A stretch of DNA of 64,000 nt from assembly GCA_025506515.1 (NCBI GenBank), contig JACCIX010000775.1, positions 31,001 to 95,000 on the forward strand. The letters are read 5' to 3'. The DNA is from Flaveria trinervia (lineage: Eukaryota; Streptophyta; Magnoliopsida; Asterales; Asteraceae). The notes under the pieces are model-generated. The model worked only from the letters and a program-made list of their open reading frames with translations. It was not told where the DNA came from and searched no databases. This document shows, in pieces, positions 11,009 to 22,533 of this stretch (the stretch's first letter is position 1; the number at the start of each line of letters is the position of its first letter). The translations under genes and the position numbers were made by a program.

Positions 11009-13773
11009 ATGGAAGATCAAATGTCAGCCTTTACTGCTGGAAAGGACTCTAGGATACAGAACCTGCTGTTGCTTGAGAGTGAGGTGGGTAATCATAATAA
11101 ACCACCAAAGCTCTTGACGTTAGATGAGTTCCCCACTGGAAACAACGTTTTGAGATCTACCTCAATGGAGTGGATCCGAATCTGTGGGAAGCCATCGAGA
11201 TTGGATATAGTACACGGTGGGAGCTGATGGAGTTAAGCTAACGTTAGGAGGGATGACGGATATGCAGGAAAGTCAAATACAATGCAGAAAAAAGAGTCTA
11301 TGCATTGATTACACAATCTATTCCTAAAGACATATTCCACCAGTACTCAGAAAATAAGCTGTCAAAGAAACTTTGGGATGAGCTAGAAAAGAGGTACGAC
11401 GGGAATGCTTCGTTGAAGGCAATCAAGGATAAGGAGTTAAAGAAAGAATTCGATAACTTCTCATCGATGGGAAATGAGAGTTTGGATGATGTTATAGATA
11501 GATTCTACCATCTGATTAGTGAACTGCATACACATGGGGTGGCTACTACCATGGAAGAGAAAGTTACTATTTTGCAGACGGATTGCCTAAAAAGTGGGCT
11601 TCATTCGTGTCTAATCTTAGACAAAATGGAATGCTGGCAAAACTGGATATTAATGACTTCATTCTTAAGTTTCGAGAAGAGTCACTTAGGATGAAGTACA
11701 GAGCTCAGAAGTCTTCATACAATCAAAATCCAGCTTTATACAATGCCACGCCTCAAGCTAAGATATCTGGAGCACCTCTCCAGACTGCATTGTGTCTAGC
11801 TCATCGGGTCCTTCACATGCATCTCCTTTAGGATCAGACACATCGGGACTTTTTTGTTCCCACTATATTGGATCCGAAGCAAGTGCTACTAAACTGAAGA
11901 GCGAGAATCTCGGAAATGTGACGGTGGAAGTAGCTCGAGAACACATGGATCTTTGGCTGCAATGGTCCATTCTTATGATGAACTTGTTGCTAGGAAGATT
12001 GGAAACTGCCATCTGGCAGACAAGGACTACGAGCAGGTGGACGAAATGGAGCTTGAGAGGATGGATATAAGTGGGCTTTAGCTAGTGCTGTCCGGAGGGC
12101 AAAGAAGTTTGTAAAACAGACCGGACAGAACTTGGTAGCTACTAAGGATACCACATTTGGCTTTGACAAGAGCAAAATGACCTGCTTCAACTGTGGAGAG
12201 AAGGGGCACTTCAAAAGAGAATGTGTCAAGCCTAAGAAGACGGGTAACGGGAACCCGTTCTCGTCCTTCACTCGTCAAGACAAGAAAGCTACCAGTTCTA
12301 CTTCATCAACCAAGGATTCAAAAGCCTTGACTGCTCATGATGATGAAGGACAGGATTGGAGCTTTAGGTTTGTCTCACCAGGGGAATCAAACATTGCAAG
12401 TGTAAAAGATATTGACAGTGACTCCGCTAGTGAAGGAGATCTAGCAGTTGAGATAGCGATGTCACATAGTGAAGAAGCAACTGCAACCGAGGTCAGTTAT
12501 AAGCCTAAAGAGGAGACTACCACGTCAGGGACAGAAAAGAGAGAATCACCTGAACCAGAGACATCTGATGCTGTGTTGATGGCTAACTCTTCTGAATCAA
12601 CTCAAGTAAGTACTACTGACCAAATGTTTAATAATCATGCTTGTTCTGATTGTGATACTTCAGGAATAGCGTAGATGGTAAATTTGCTAGGTTATTAGAT
12701 CATAATGATAACTTAGTAAAAGATTTGCAACTATGCACTGAGGCTAATAGGGTATTAAAACAAAATGAGCACAGTTATAAAGAAAAGATAGACCTTTTGA
12801 CTAAACAGCTTAGGGAAACCGAAGTAGTTGCTTTTAACCAAGCTAATGACATTAGGTATTATCTAAACTCCCTAGAAGACACTAAGAAGGAAAAGGCAGT
12901 TCTAGAAGTAGAGGTAAATTCATTAAAACAGAAACTGCATAGTTGGACTAGTTCTTCACGCATAGTCCAACACTTAGTGAGAGAAAGGAACAACGGGGAG
13001 GGATTGGGTTATAAAGCGGTTCCACTACCACCTGAGACGTGATGAACATGCTAAAACTAGACCGATAAATAATAATCCCATCAAGGATCATATGGTGTCT
13101 ACTCCTCTTGTTAGTGATCCAGATTCCTTATGCTCATCTCTTGACTTTGGAAACAAACAAAAGGAGGCCACTTCAAAGGCAAAGGATAAATTGCCCTGTG
13201 TTAATCTGGAAAAGGAGTGGGAAAAGGTTAATTAATTTAAAGTCAGGGTCAAACAAAGTCAAATCAGGACCTACAAAGACTTCTAAGGTTAATCTTTCTC
13301 ATATCGAGAAAACAACCAAAGAATTAGAACCAGAGTCAAAACCTAGAGTGAGTTATGTTACTAGAGTGTCACACATTTCTCCACAAAGAAAGTTTAATTA
13401 TAAAGTTGATAGCAGGTCGTGCTACAACTATCGTATATGGACACATTGCCTCCTATTGTCACTGCTATCTGACACCTAGGAAGAAGATTGAACTTCAGGT
13501 TTCAAAGCCTAGGTCTTCTAAGAGGATTCTCTGACTCCACCTAGAAGAAACAGTGAACCTAAAATTCAACCTGTAATCAGTCGACTGTTATCACAAACGG
13601 CATTGCACAAATCTGGATTATGGAAGGAGAAGACATCCTCTGTGTCTGATAATAATGACAAGAAGGAACCTGAGCTACCCTCTTCCTCTAAGGGTCAATG
13701 GGTAGAATTTATGATGTGTGATGCCTCAGGGAAATCCAAGCCAGTAAAGGCTTGGGTTCCTAACCCAAACTAA
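11009..13773 (+). pseudogene. gag: gag of copia C
   Basis: Structural polyprotein of a Sirevirus-like copia element. Start chosen at ATG 11009 (MEDQMSAF). Seen in order: a UBN2/copia-type gag domain (about 11120-11690), one CCHC knuckle CFNCGEKGHFKREC near 12183, a long acidic Ser/Glu region, and a coiled coil near 12725-12950. A distal knuckle near 13420-13480 has its second Cys changed to Tyr and a frameshift. The frame ends with AWVPNPN and TAA at 13771. Several frameshifts occur (near 11150, 11300, 11580, 11790, 12075, 12670, 13040 and 13480). The long C-terminal extension with coiled coil is a Sirevirus trait. Confidence 0.83.
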
Positions 13774-16700
13774 TCCTTTACTTGTGTGTGCAGGGTGTTC
13801 GATACAGTGCTGAAACTAACACGTGGATAGTAGACAACGGAGCATCCAGGCACATGACAGGAAACAGAGCTTTTATCAAACGTCAAGCAAATAAAAGGAG
13901 GACATGTTTCGTTTGCTGGAAACAAGGGGGCTATATCACAGCCCAGGGAGAAGTGGGGAATCAGAAAGTTAAGTTTGATAAGGTGAACTACGTTCAACAA
14001 CTACAAAATAACTTACTTTCTGTTTCCCAAATATGTGATAAGGGATTTAAAGTCATCTTCGACAATAAGAAGTATTACGTACTAAAGAAAGACTACGTGA
14101 TCCCAGAGGACCAAGTTTTAATGACTGCTTCAAGATATAAAGATCTTTATGTCTTGGATCTGTCAACAGCTTCTACAATGGATCATGAGGTTCAGTGTTT
14201 TCTATCTAAAGCTACTGAAAAGGATTCCATCTCCTAGCATAGGAGAATGGGACACATTAGTCAAAGGAAGATGAATCACTTGATTAGAAGGATCTGGTGA
14301 GAGGAGTTAATGTCAAGAACTTCCAGCTTCCTGACTTTTGTGTAGCTTGCAAGAAAGGCAAACAGACAAAGAAGTCTCATACAGAAAAGAAAGTTCATTC
14401 ACTAGAACTACCTCTTGAACTTCTTCACATGGATCTGTTTGGTCCAGTCAGTACAAAGAGCATTGCAGGTGACTTGTACTGTTTTGTGGTCACTGATGAC
14501 TACTCAAGGTTCACTTGGGTAATGTTTCTGAAATTCAAATTAGAAACATTTGAGTCATTCAAGGAGTTGGTAACCACACTGGAATCTCTCTACAAGCTGA
14601 AAGTTAGACAAGTACGCTCAGACAACAGAACGGAATTCAAGAACCAGTGGATGGAGACATACTGCAAGGGAAAGGGAATTGTGCATCAATTCACTTCTGC
14701 CTACACACCTCAGATGAATGGCGTTGCTGAGAGAAAGAACAGAAGCTGATAGAGACAGCACAGACTATGCTGGCAGACTCGAAACTGCCTATCCAATTCT
14801 GGAATGAGGCAGTGGCAAATGCATGTTATACACTGAATCGAGTCCTGATATTCAAGCGCCACGGAAAGACATGTTACGAGCTACTACAAAGACGCAAACC
14901 AAACTTGGAGTATCTCGAACCATTTGGCGCGCCGTGCACACTTCTGAAGAAGACACAAGAGGGTAAATTCAGCGAGAAGGCAGATGAAGGCATCTTTCTA
15001 GGATACAACATACCGAACAAGCGAGTTTACAACAACTCAACGGGTCTAGTAGAGTGTGGTGTAATGTTGACGTTCAGCGATATACCACACCACCTACTGG
15101 CAAAGGACCCGCCTACTTTTTGACTATGATGGATTCTTCAAGTCCTTCAACATCCCTCTCTCTCCCTCGGATGACGAGTTAGCTACACGAATGATGTATG
15201 ATATCTTGAATACACCAACATCTAGCTCACAGGGAGAATCATCTACTCAGTCAGGGGAAATGGTCGACGACAGTGACTCCTCCTCTGAAGATGAAGCTGA
15301 AGAAGATAACCAGAACAATCAGGAGGAACAGGTTCCAGTTCTTGAAACTCCACAAGCATCTACAGTGATGCACCTTCGACTTCAAAGCCTAAAACTCCAA
15401 CTACCTCATATGCAGAACCAAATGTTCATAATCTTGGCTCTGAGGTAGCTGTTCCTACTACTCCAGGATCACGACTAAACGTCTATCATCCATTAGACAA
15501 TGTCATTGGAGATGTTAGATCAGGAGTACAAACCTAAATCAGCTATACTCAGCTGATTACGCCTCAGTTATGGAGAAGGGATTTATTCATGATGGTGCTT
15601 ATCGGTGTTTTGTCTCATAATTGGCCAATATACGTCAGTGAAGCACTAAATGATGAGGCGTGGGTGAGTGCAATGCAAGAAGAACTTCTTCAGTTCAAGA
15701 AGTTAGGTGTATGGACTCTGGTTGATAGACCTAAGGTGCTAAAGTAATTGGCACCAAATGGGTCTTGAAATGCTAGAAGGATGACCAAGGGGTCATTATC
15801 AGGAACAAAGCTCGACTGGTGGTTCAGGGTTCTCGCCAAGTCGAGGGAATTGATTACAATGAGGTTTGCACCCGTGGCACGGATGGAAGCCATTCGTATA
15901 TTCCTTGCCTATGCATCATACATGAAGATTAAAGTCTATCAATTAGATGTGAAAAGTGCATTCCTTCGGGGAAATCACAGAAACAGTCTATTGAAGTCAA
16001 CCCGAGGGATTTGAAGATCCGTATCATCGAGATAGAGTCTTCAAGCTCGACAAGGCTTTATACGGGCTTCATCAAGCTCCAAGAGCTTGGTATGAGAAAC
16101 TCTCTACTCATCTTGTGAAACACGGCTTTCGCAGGGGAGTAATTGACTGCACGCTGTTCATCAAAGAGAAAGATGGTGACCTACTGCTCGTACAGATCTA
16201 TGTTGATGACATAATTTTTGGTTCAAAGAACGAAGAGTTATGCAAAGAGTTTGAAGCAGTTATGAAGAAAGAGTTTGAGATGAGTGCTATGGGGAGATGA
16301 AGTTCTTTCTCGGGCTACAGGTGGATCAAACACCAAATGGGATCTTTCTACATCAGACCAAGTACGTAGGAGACATTCTCAATCGCTTTGACATGGAGAA
16401 TGCATCTGCTGCTGGTACTCCACTTGCTATGAATCACGACATAGCACCTGATGAAAATGGAGATCTTGTAGATGCCACGATTACCGAGGAATGATTGGAT
16501 CCCTCATGTATCTCACTGCCTCAAGACCTGATATCATGTATGCTACATGTTTATGTTCTAGATATCAGGCTAAACCTAAGGTCAATCATTTGATCGGGGT
16601 CAAAAGGATTTTTCGCTATCTAAAGGGTACACCCACACTTGGGTTGTGGTATCCTCATCATGATGATTTTGAGCTCACGGCGTATAGTGACTCGGATTAT

Positions 16701-17175
16701 GGAGGTGTAAGATGAACTACAAGTCTACATCCGCAGGGTGTCAATTCTTGGGAGAAGACTAGCGACTTGGCAGTGTAAGAAACAGACATCGGTTGCATTG
16801 TCCACCTGTGAAGCCGTATTGTTGCTGCTGCAAGTTGCTGTTCACAAATCGTCTGGATTCAACAGCAAATGCGGGATTACGGTTTAAAGTTCTCCTCTAC
16901 TCCTATTTGTGTTGATAACTCTGCTGCAATTGCAGTAACTAAAAATCCGGTCCAACATCCTAAGACCAAACATATCGGTATTAAATACCATTTCATAAGA
17001 GACTGTTTTGAAAAGAACTTAATTGATATGGTAAAAATTAATACTGATTTTCAATGCGCTGATCTCTAAACTAAAGCCTTTGATAAACCACGTTTTCAAT
17101 ATTTGCTAGAGGTCAACGACGTTAAAAAGAAAGTAATGTTATTCCTGATGATGATCATGTGTAGTCCGATGTAGG
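13774..17175 (+). pseudogene. pol: pol of copia C (protease, integrase, RT, RNase H)
   Basis: Begins after the gag stop with a T-rich tract ending CAG at 13791-13793. Seen: protease WIVDNGASRHMTG, with Asn where DSG/DTG is usual; a GAG-pre-integrase region near 14240; integrase with MDLFGP, RSDNRTEF and NGVAERKN, giving D-x35-E; RT with LDVKSAF near 15950 and YVDDIIFGS near 16200; RNase H with YSDSDYGG near 16690 and the ending up to about 17175. At least ten frameshifts or stops break it (for example near 14236, 14297, 14749, 15121, 15745, 16013, 16296, 16490 and 16712). It cannot encode a working polyprotein. Confidence 0.87.
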
Positions 17176-18724
17176 TTAGTTAATTTTTTCTTTTATTTTA
17201 TTGGTTATTTTAGTCTGTTTAATTTAAACTCATGTTATTTTGCTGGTTATTAAAATCCTAAAATAATTAAACTAGTTATGATTTTAGCATTTTAGGGGAG
17301 AATAAGTCAGCAAGTTAACATTAAAAAAAAGGTAGAAGGAGTGGAAAGCTGATATAAGGTAGATCGTATCTGTGATACGATTCAAACCCTTTGGAATATG
17401 ATAGTACACAGGAACAAATCAAGAGGGACCTTGAAATTTTAATTTAGAAAGGTGCAAAAATTCAAAGTATAAGTCTGTGTTGTCTAAGCAATATAAAAGG
17501 GAAGATGATAGAAAAACTGGTAACTCTAAGGTAACACAATGAGAGTAGACCTAGAGGTTGCTAGACATAATTGATATGTCGGTAGATTCAACATAATAGA
17601 TGATTAGACCTGACTGGTGATCTCAAGATCAAACTAAGTGCTCAACTGACTGTGGGCTCCCATCTTATCACTGGTTAACACAATCAACTATATTCCAATA
17701 AGGGGTAATGAGCATGTAAACACCACAAATGTGTGCGGGTGACCATAAATAGAGCAAAGCACGAAAAAATGAAATAAAAATGCTATCAAGCTAATGACTT
17801 ATGTTATTGGTGCATTGGTGCAACATAAAAATTAAGCTGCTCTAACAAGCAGATAGGTTGTGTGCCTCTCTGTCGTGAGATGGCACTGACCTGAGGATAA
17901 GCATAACCTTGATATTCTAGAATTCATTGTTGTTTGCCGCCTCTCTGTTGTGCGATGGCACTGACCTGAGGACTGGCTTCTCTTTGAAAGCTCTAAGAAT
18001 AGTCTCTCCTTGTAATAATACCTGTAGACCACCCAAAAGCTCCTGAGGAATGTTGCTTAATATATAAGTGTGGGATCCACAAATGTTAGTTGAAATAATT
18101 AAACCTAAAACAATCACCAGTTTGGGTCAAAAGTCTGTGTATGGATTTAAGTGGACAAACATATTGACAATCATTGTGACTGCAATTCTTGAAAGTTTGA
18201 TTCAATGTGGTAATCTAAGAGCATCAGTATGATTTCCTAATGTTGCAAATGACTCTGGATGAACACCAAGAATTGAGCATCAAAAGATTTTGATAACAAG
18301 TCCAAACTGATTTGAATGGCCTGTATGATTCCAAAATGGAATTGGTCCAGGTATGGTCAATCTAAGTTAAAGCTGTCTATTCCGGAACCAAATCCAGTAG
18401 ATTTCCATCTCAAGACTTATATCTCACAAAAAGCAAAAAAACAATTTTTATTTTAGTTAAATTTTCTAATTTAGTCAGTCGTTTTAGTTGTTTGCTTGTC
18501 GGATTACATAAGGAAAATCAGTAAGGGATCAACTCACTAACAGGATCATGTCTGAGATGACCACATATGTGTTAAAAGTTAAATCAGTCACGTCTGAGGT
18601 GATAAAAAGGTTTCAAGTCAAAACGATCATGTCTAAGATGATCAACTGCTCATAATGTAAATTTCTGCAATTAAAGGGATTTTAAAAGTTAAATATTCAA
18701 ATTGGCAGAAAAGTTAATAAATAT
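17176..18724 (+). other. Spacer between pol and ORF3 of copia C, first part
   Basis: I see no supportable coding sequence here. It holds a direct duplication of about 35 bp: GCCTCTCTGTCGTGAGATGG near 17862 and a near copy near 17940, each followed by CACTGACCTGAGGA. At 18545-18650 there are three imperfect palindromes of the type GATCATGTCTGAGATGA. The base composition is A/T-rich. Confidence 0.6.
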
Positions 18725-19020
18725 GACCTATTCGCACGAATGGACCATCCGTATGGACCAATCATACGAATGGAAGCTATTCGTACGAATGGACCATGAA
18801 TATGGACTATTCAACCGAATGGCCCATACGATTGGCCCAGTCGGATGATTAAGGGAGAATGAGTGAGTCAGTCGCACGACTGAGATTCAGTCGGATGACT
18901 GAAGAAGGACGATGAACCAATCGCACGACTGAGTCCCACTCGCACGACTGAGTCCCACTCGCACGACTGAGTCCCACTCGCACGACTGAAAGGTGCGTAT
19001 GAGCTCAGTCATACGATTGA
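18725..19020 (+). repeat. Motif array upstream of ORF3 in copia C
   Basis: The same motif family as in the C LTR (CAGTCGCACGACTGA, CAGTCGGATGACTGA and variants), including three tandem GAGTCCCACTCGCACGACT units at 18927-18985. It lies immediately upstream of a TATA octamer identical to that in the LTR, so the array-then-TATA order of U3 is repeated here. Confidence 0.87.
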
Positions 19021-19032
19021 ATCTAGGGTTAA

Positions 19033-19040
19033 TATAAATA
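19033..19040 (+). promoter_or_regulatory. Candidate internal TATA box for ORF3 of copia C
   Basis: TATAAATA begins about 13 bp after the pre-ORF3 array and 761 bp before the ORF3 ATG. It is the same octamer as in the LTR promoter at 10228. A promoter role is inferred from the matching layout. Confidence 0.6.
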
Positions 19041-19178
19041 GAAGGGGAGTCGGTCGCAGAGACACACCACCTTCAAAATCACCCTGAATCGCACGAATTA
19101 ACCCAACTCTGCAAAAATTTCAATTGATCGCAAAACCCCCTGTTTCTTGATTACTGACCATCTACATCGACTCTACAG

Positions 19179-19793
19179 GTTTACTGTATAGATACACTCC
19201 CATAACTTTAAATTTGTTGAAAAAAACGGTACATTCGGACTCGCAAAGTAACCGAGACTTAAGTGACTAAATAACCTACCTAAATGACTCAAACAAACGA
19301 AAGTAATGATGTTAGGGTTTAAGAATGAATTGCGAGTCAAATGAACCAGATAATGATGTCTAAAACTCAAAAATGGTGAAAAAGTAATTTTGAATTGAAC
19401 AGTCGTACTTCATGCGAATGGACAGAGTGATGAACTTCAGTCGCACGACTGAAGGGCTCAAACTGCTTAAACGCATGACTGAACCATGCATATGAAGTTC
19501 AGTCGCACGACTGGTGTAAGCGCATGAGGGTATATACGTAGGAGCCCAGTCGCACACTCAGAGGTACGATGGGATCAGTCGCATGACTGAGTCCCGTTTG
19601 TATGGTTCAATCGCACGACTGAACCCCTTTCGCACAGTTCAATCACACGACCGAACTCCTTTCTCACTGTCATTCGCATGCCTGAACTCAGTCGCACAAT
19701 CTCAATCGCATGACAGAAAGATTTTCTTCAAGCTTAAGGATTTCATGACTTTCTTAGTCAATGGTACTAATGTTTACTATCTTTGTGTAACAG
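19179..19793 (+). other. Candidate leader intron with second array, copia C ORF3
   Basis: CTCTACAG|GTTTAC at 19178/19179 fits a 5' splice site. The stretch before the ORF3 ATG has TACTAAT near 19765, a T-rich run and TGTAACAG ending at 19793, a good branch point and 3' splice site directly abutting ATG at 19794. The interval holds another cluster of the C motif at 19400-19705. Splicing is inferred, not shown. Confidence 0.45.
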
Positions 19794-21775
19794 ATGGCGA
19801 GTAGATGGATTTTGAGCACAAAGCACAATATATGTGCTCATCTGGACTTAACATCCAGAAACGCTACTGATTTCTCTCGCATAATCACATTTCTACTGAG
19901 ATCGAGGATTGCACATGCCATATCTACTCCTTGCACTCCGTATCGATCCATTCAACAAGCCTTCTAGGAAGGGGCTACAGTTGATAGATCGTCTGAGCCT
20001 CATTGCATCAGAAGTACCATATTTGGAGAGGCTATGACTATTCAGAGGAGGATCTAAGGATCGTACTACAATGGGGGATGACGCTGATGTTGACTCGATT
20101 ACACCCCCTCACAGTCAGAGGATGCTTTGTTAGAGCCAAATACTCTGGGGACATCAATTTTGGGGTACTCAACAAGAGTAACCTCTGTCCCCAGTTTAAA
20201 TATCTTGCGCACGTGCTGCTCAAGTGCATGGCTTCCAGAAAAGGTGGTTTTGATGAGCTGTCTGACCAGATGCATGGCTTCCACAAGAGTAACCATCCGT
20301 TCAGCTTCTCCAAGATGATCTTCACCTATCTGGTGGAGAACATCAAGGGGAAAGGGAAGGAAGCCTTCTGTATGTACCCGAGGTTTATGCAGATGATCAT
20401 AGATCAGAAGCTTCCCTCCCCGCCGAAGGAAAAGGAGGATGCGGTAGTCTTGGAGGTAATGGATGACACTACCCTGGGAAGGATGAAGTGTATAGGGGAA
20501 AGCAAGTGAAGCCTCCTGTCAGGAGGTTGTTTGGTCATCTTGCCCGGGATGACTACGTGGTGCCAACAAAGAGAAAGTGGCGTCAATGAGATGAGTTTGA
20601 TGTTGCTCCCCTTCAGCAGGTTAAGTCTCAGCTAACAATGATTCTTGATCTGCAAGGGATTGTTAGGAGGTCAGTGAATTATACCCCTGAAGAAGGGGAA
20701 ATAATTCATGACCTATCAAATGAGCAACTCACAGAGCTTTTCGAGCTAAAACTAGATGAGATAGTAAAAGATGCTCCGACATGCGATTCGACAAGTGACG
20801 AAGAGCTCAACGATGTTGATGATGTAGAGATCGAAGATGTCACTGCCGAGGAGTACCCTCAGTACGCTGACAATGAGGGTAATGTGGTCCCCAATCTGGA
20901 TGAATCCCTTGTCAGTGATACTATTGAGGTGTTGAACTATATGGAGCAAGAAACAGAGAAAGCAGAAGACACAACCCAAGCCTCAAATGATGATGTCGAC
21001 ATTCGAAAGGCTGAGTGGGCTGCGTGTTTTGAAGAAGTTAGAGTCCAACGTACTGCACCAAAGAAGGATTCCTACACCAAACTCTATAGAGTCAAGAAAC
21101 ATCACAAGGTGTCAGGAAGGATCATAGCATGGGCGTACTTTGAAGATCTCACTGCGTATGCAGTTAAGAGAGAACAGGGCATAGAGTACTTCAGATTCCA
21201 CATGATCTGAAGACTCTACCAGGTTTTGAGCTCAACCAGCTGGCGAAACTAAAGCTTTTGTATGCTGACCCGAGGAAGATGTCAGGCTGGTTTGAGGCTG
21301 CCCTAAAGAAGGAGTACTACACTAGATGGGTTAACTTCAAACCCCAACAACCTACTAGGTATATCAGAAGGTCTGAGGTTGATGCCATTACTGGCAAGCC
21401 TAAGATAGTATTGAAGTGGAATCCTGCGCGCACAATGTCAAGAATACCACTCAGGGAAATGCCACAGGAATTCACTCCACATTTTAAGTGGTGGTACTAT
21501 GATTGGAGAACAGCTGAAGCGGTCATAGTCTTAAGCAAAGAGGGACAATGGCTACTATCAGGGTATTCGACCCGATGTGGCTTACAAACTTGTCGGAAAG
21601 TGATGTCTATACGCTATACAAATGGCCACTGTTCTATGATACGCAAGATATTGTACAAGCCCTCCAGTTCCAGAACGTTATACGACTCTGCTTCGCGTTT
21701 GAGATTCACACAGGAGTCACAAAAGAGGAAAAGTACAAGAAATACAAGGAGGTTATGCAGAAAACAAGAGATTAG
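19794..21775 (+). pseudogene. ORF3 of copia C
   Basis: An extra gene between pol and the 3' LTR, in the position of the Sirevirus env-like ORF; function unknown. The start at ATG 19794 is supported by the family N-terminus MAS..KHN, which matches D and F. Order seen: KHN motif at codons 10-12; a SEEDLRIVL segment near 20056 that matches SEEAIRQAL in D; MYPRF at 20372-20386; an acidic middle (20640-21000); a C-terminal segment with RIIAW near 21120; the end at 21775. Breaks include TAG near 19967, frameshifts near 20040 and 20505, a stop near 21208 and a frameshift near 21545. No signal peptide or membrane segment was seen, so the env label is not supported. Confidence 0.75.
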
Positions 21776-21789
21776 AGAGATCTAGGTCC

Positions 21790-21798
21790 GAGGGGGAG
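21790..21798 (+). other. Polypurine tract of copia C
   Basis: GAGGGGGAG directly precedes the 3' LTR. Confidence 0.85.
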
Positions 21799-21799
21799 T

Positions 21800-22528
21800 T
21801 TTTGATACATGTATGTCCCTAGATCATGATATGAAATGTAATAGATCTTGTTTATCTGATTCTGGTGTAATTTGATATGATTAATGAAATGATATTGGTT
21901 GTTTGTGATTTGTAATGACTAATATTTCATTAATGAGTTGATATTAAATTGGTTAATTAGGTTAGCGATTGTTTGAATGGTTACACATAATGTTTATTAA
22001 TTAATACATTCAAACTTAACATAATGAAGTTCTCATGCGAATGGCCCATGCGAATGGACCATAAGCATGAATAACTTCATACGAATGACTCAGTCGCATG
22101 ACTGAACCGGGAGACTGGATTAGTCGTATGATTGACACATAAGATTGGCTCAGTCGCACGACTGAACACTCAGTCGTGCGGATGAATCAACCACATGGTT
22201 CAATCACACGACTGAACCATACTAATGGTTCAGTCGCACGATTGAATAATACCACCTATAAATACAACCCAATTCGTGAAAAATAAGGGCTTTTGATTAA
22301 TTACGACTCCAGACGTACTCTAGCCGTCCAGAACCCTCACAATTCGTTCTCCAAGTTCATAGAACACATTAGATCGATTCCCATCGATTTCTAACGTTAG
22401 TTTCAATTCCTGATTGATTCTTCGTGTGTTCTCACTGATTGGATCGCCAATCAAATAGGATTCCGCACTTTTTGATCTGGTTTACACGCTAATCTCCAGG
22501 TATTTCGTTCAAATACCAGGTCCTAATA
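21800..22528 (+). repeat. 3' LTR of copia C
   Basis: Aligned over its whole length to the 5' LTR. Its ends have mutated to TT...TA from TG...CA. It carries its own array at 22043-22255 and TATAAATA at 22257-22264. By eye about 18 of 22 substitutions to the 5' LTR are transitions, several at CpG sites in the array. Confidence 0.92.
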
Positions 22529-22533
22529 GAGGG

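Larger units (their letters stand above)
9771..22528 (+). mobile_element. Ty1/copia element C, Sirevirus-like, with ORF3
   Basis: A full-length copia element of 12,758 bp nested in the 3' LTR of gypsy A. It has 730/729-bp LTRs, PBS, gag (proximal knuckle, coiled coil, damaged distal knuckle), pol, a 2.6-kb spacer, ORF3 and a polypurine tract. The LTRs differ by about 22 substitutions by my eye count (about 3%), mostly transitions, so it is moderately recent. Every gene is broken. Confidence 0.93.

Noticed and set aside
18725..19020. Repeated TCGCACGACTGA units taken as a CRISPR-like array
   Set aside because: Units are degenerate and irregularly spaced, without constant-length spacers, and the context is a plant retrotransposon.
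19794..21775. ORF3 as a retroviral envelope gene
   Set aside because: The position fits the env-like label, but I see no signal peptide, hydrophobic fusion segment or membrane anchor in any of the copies.
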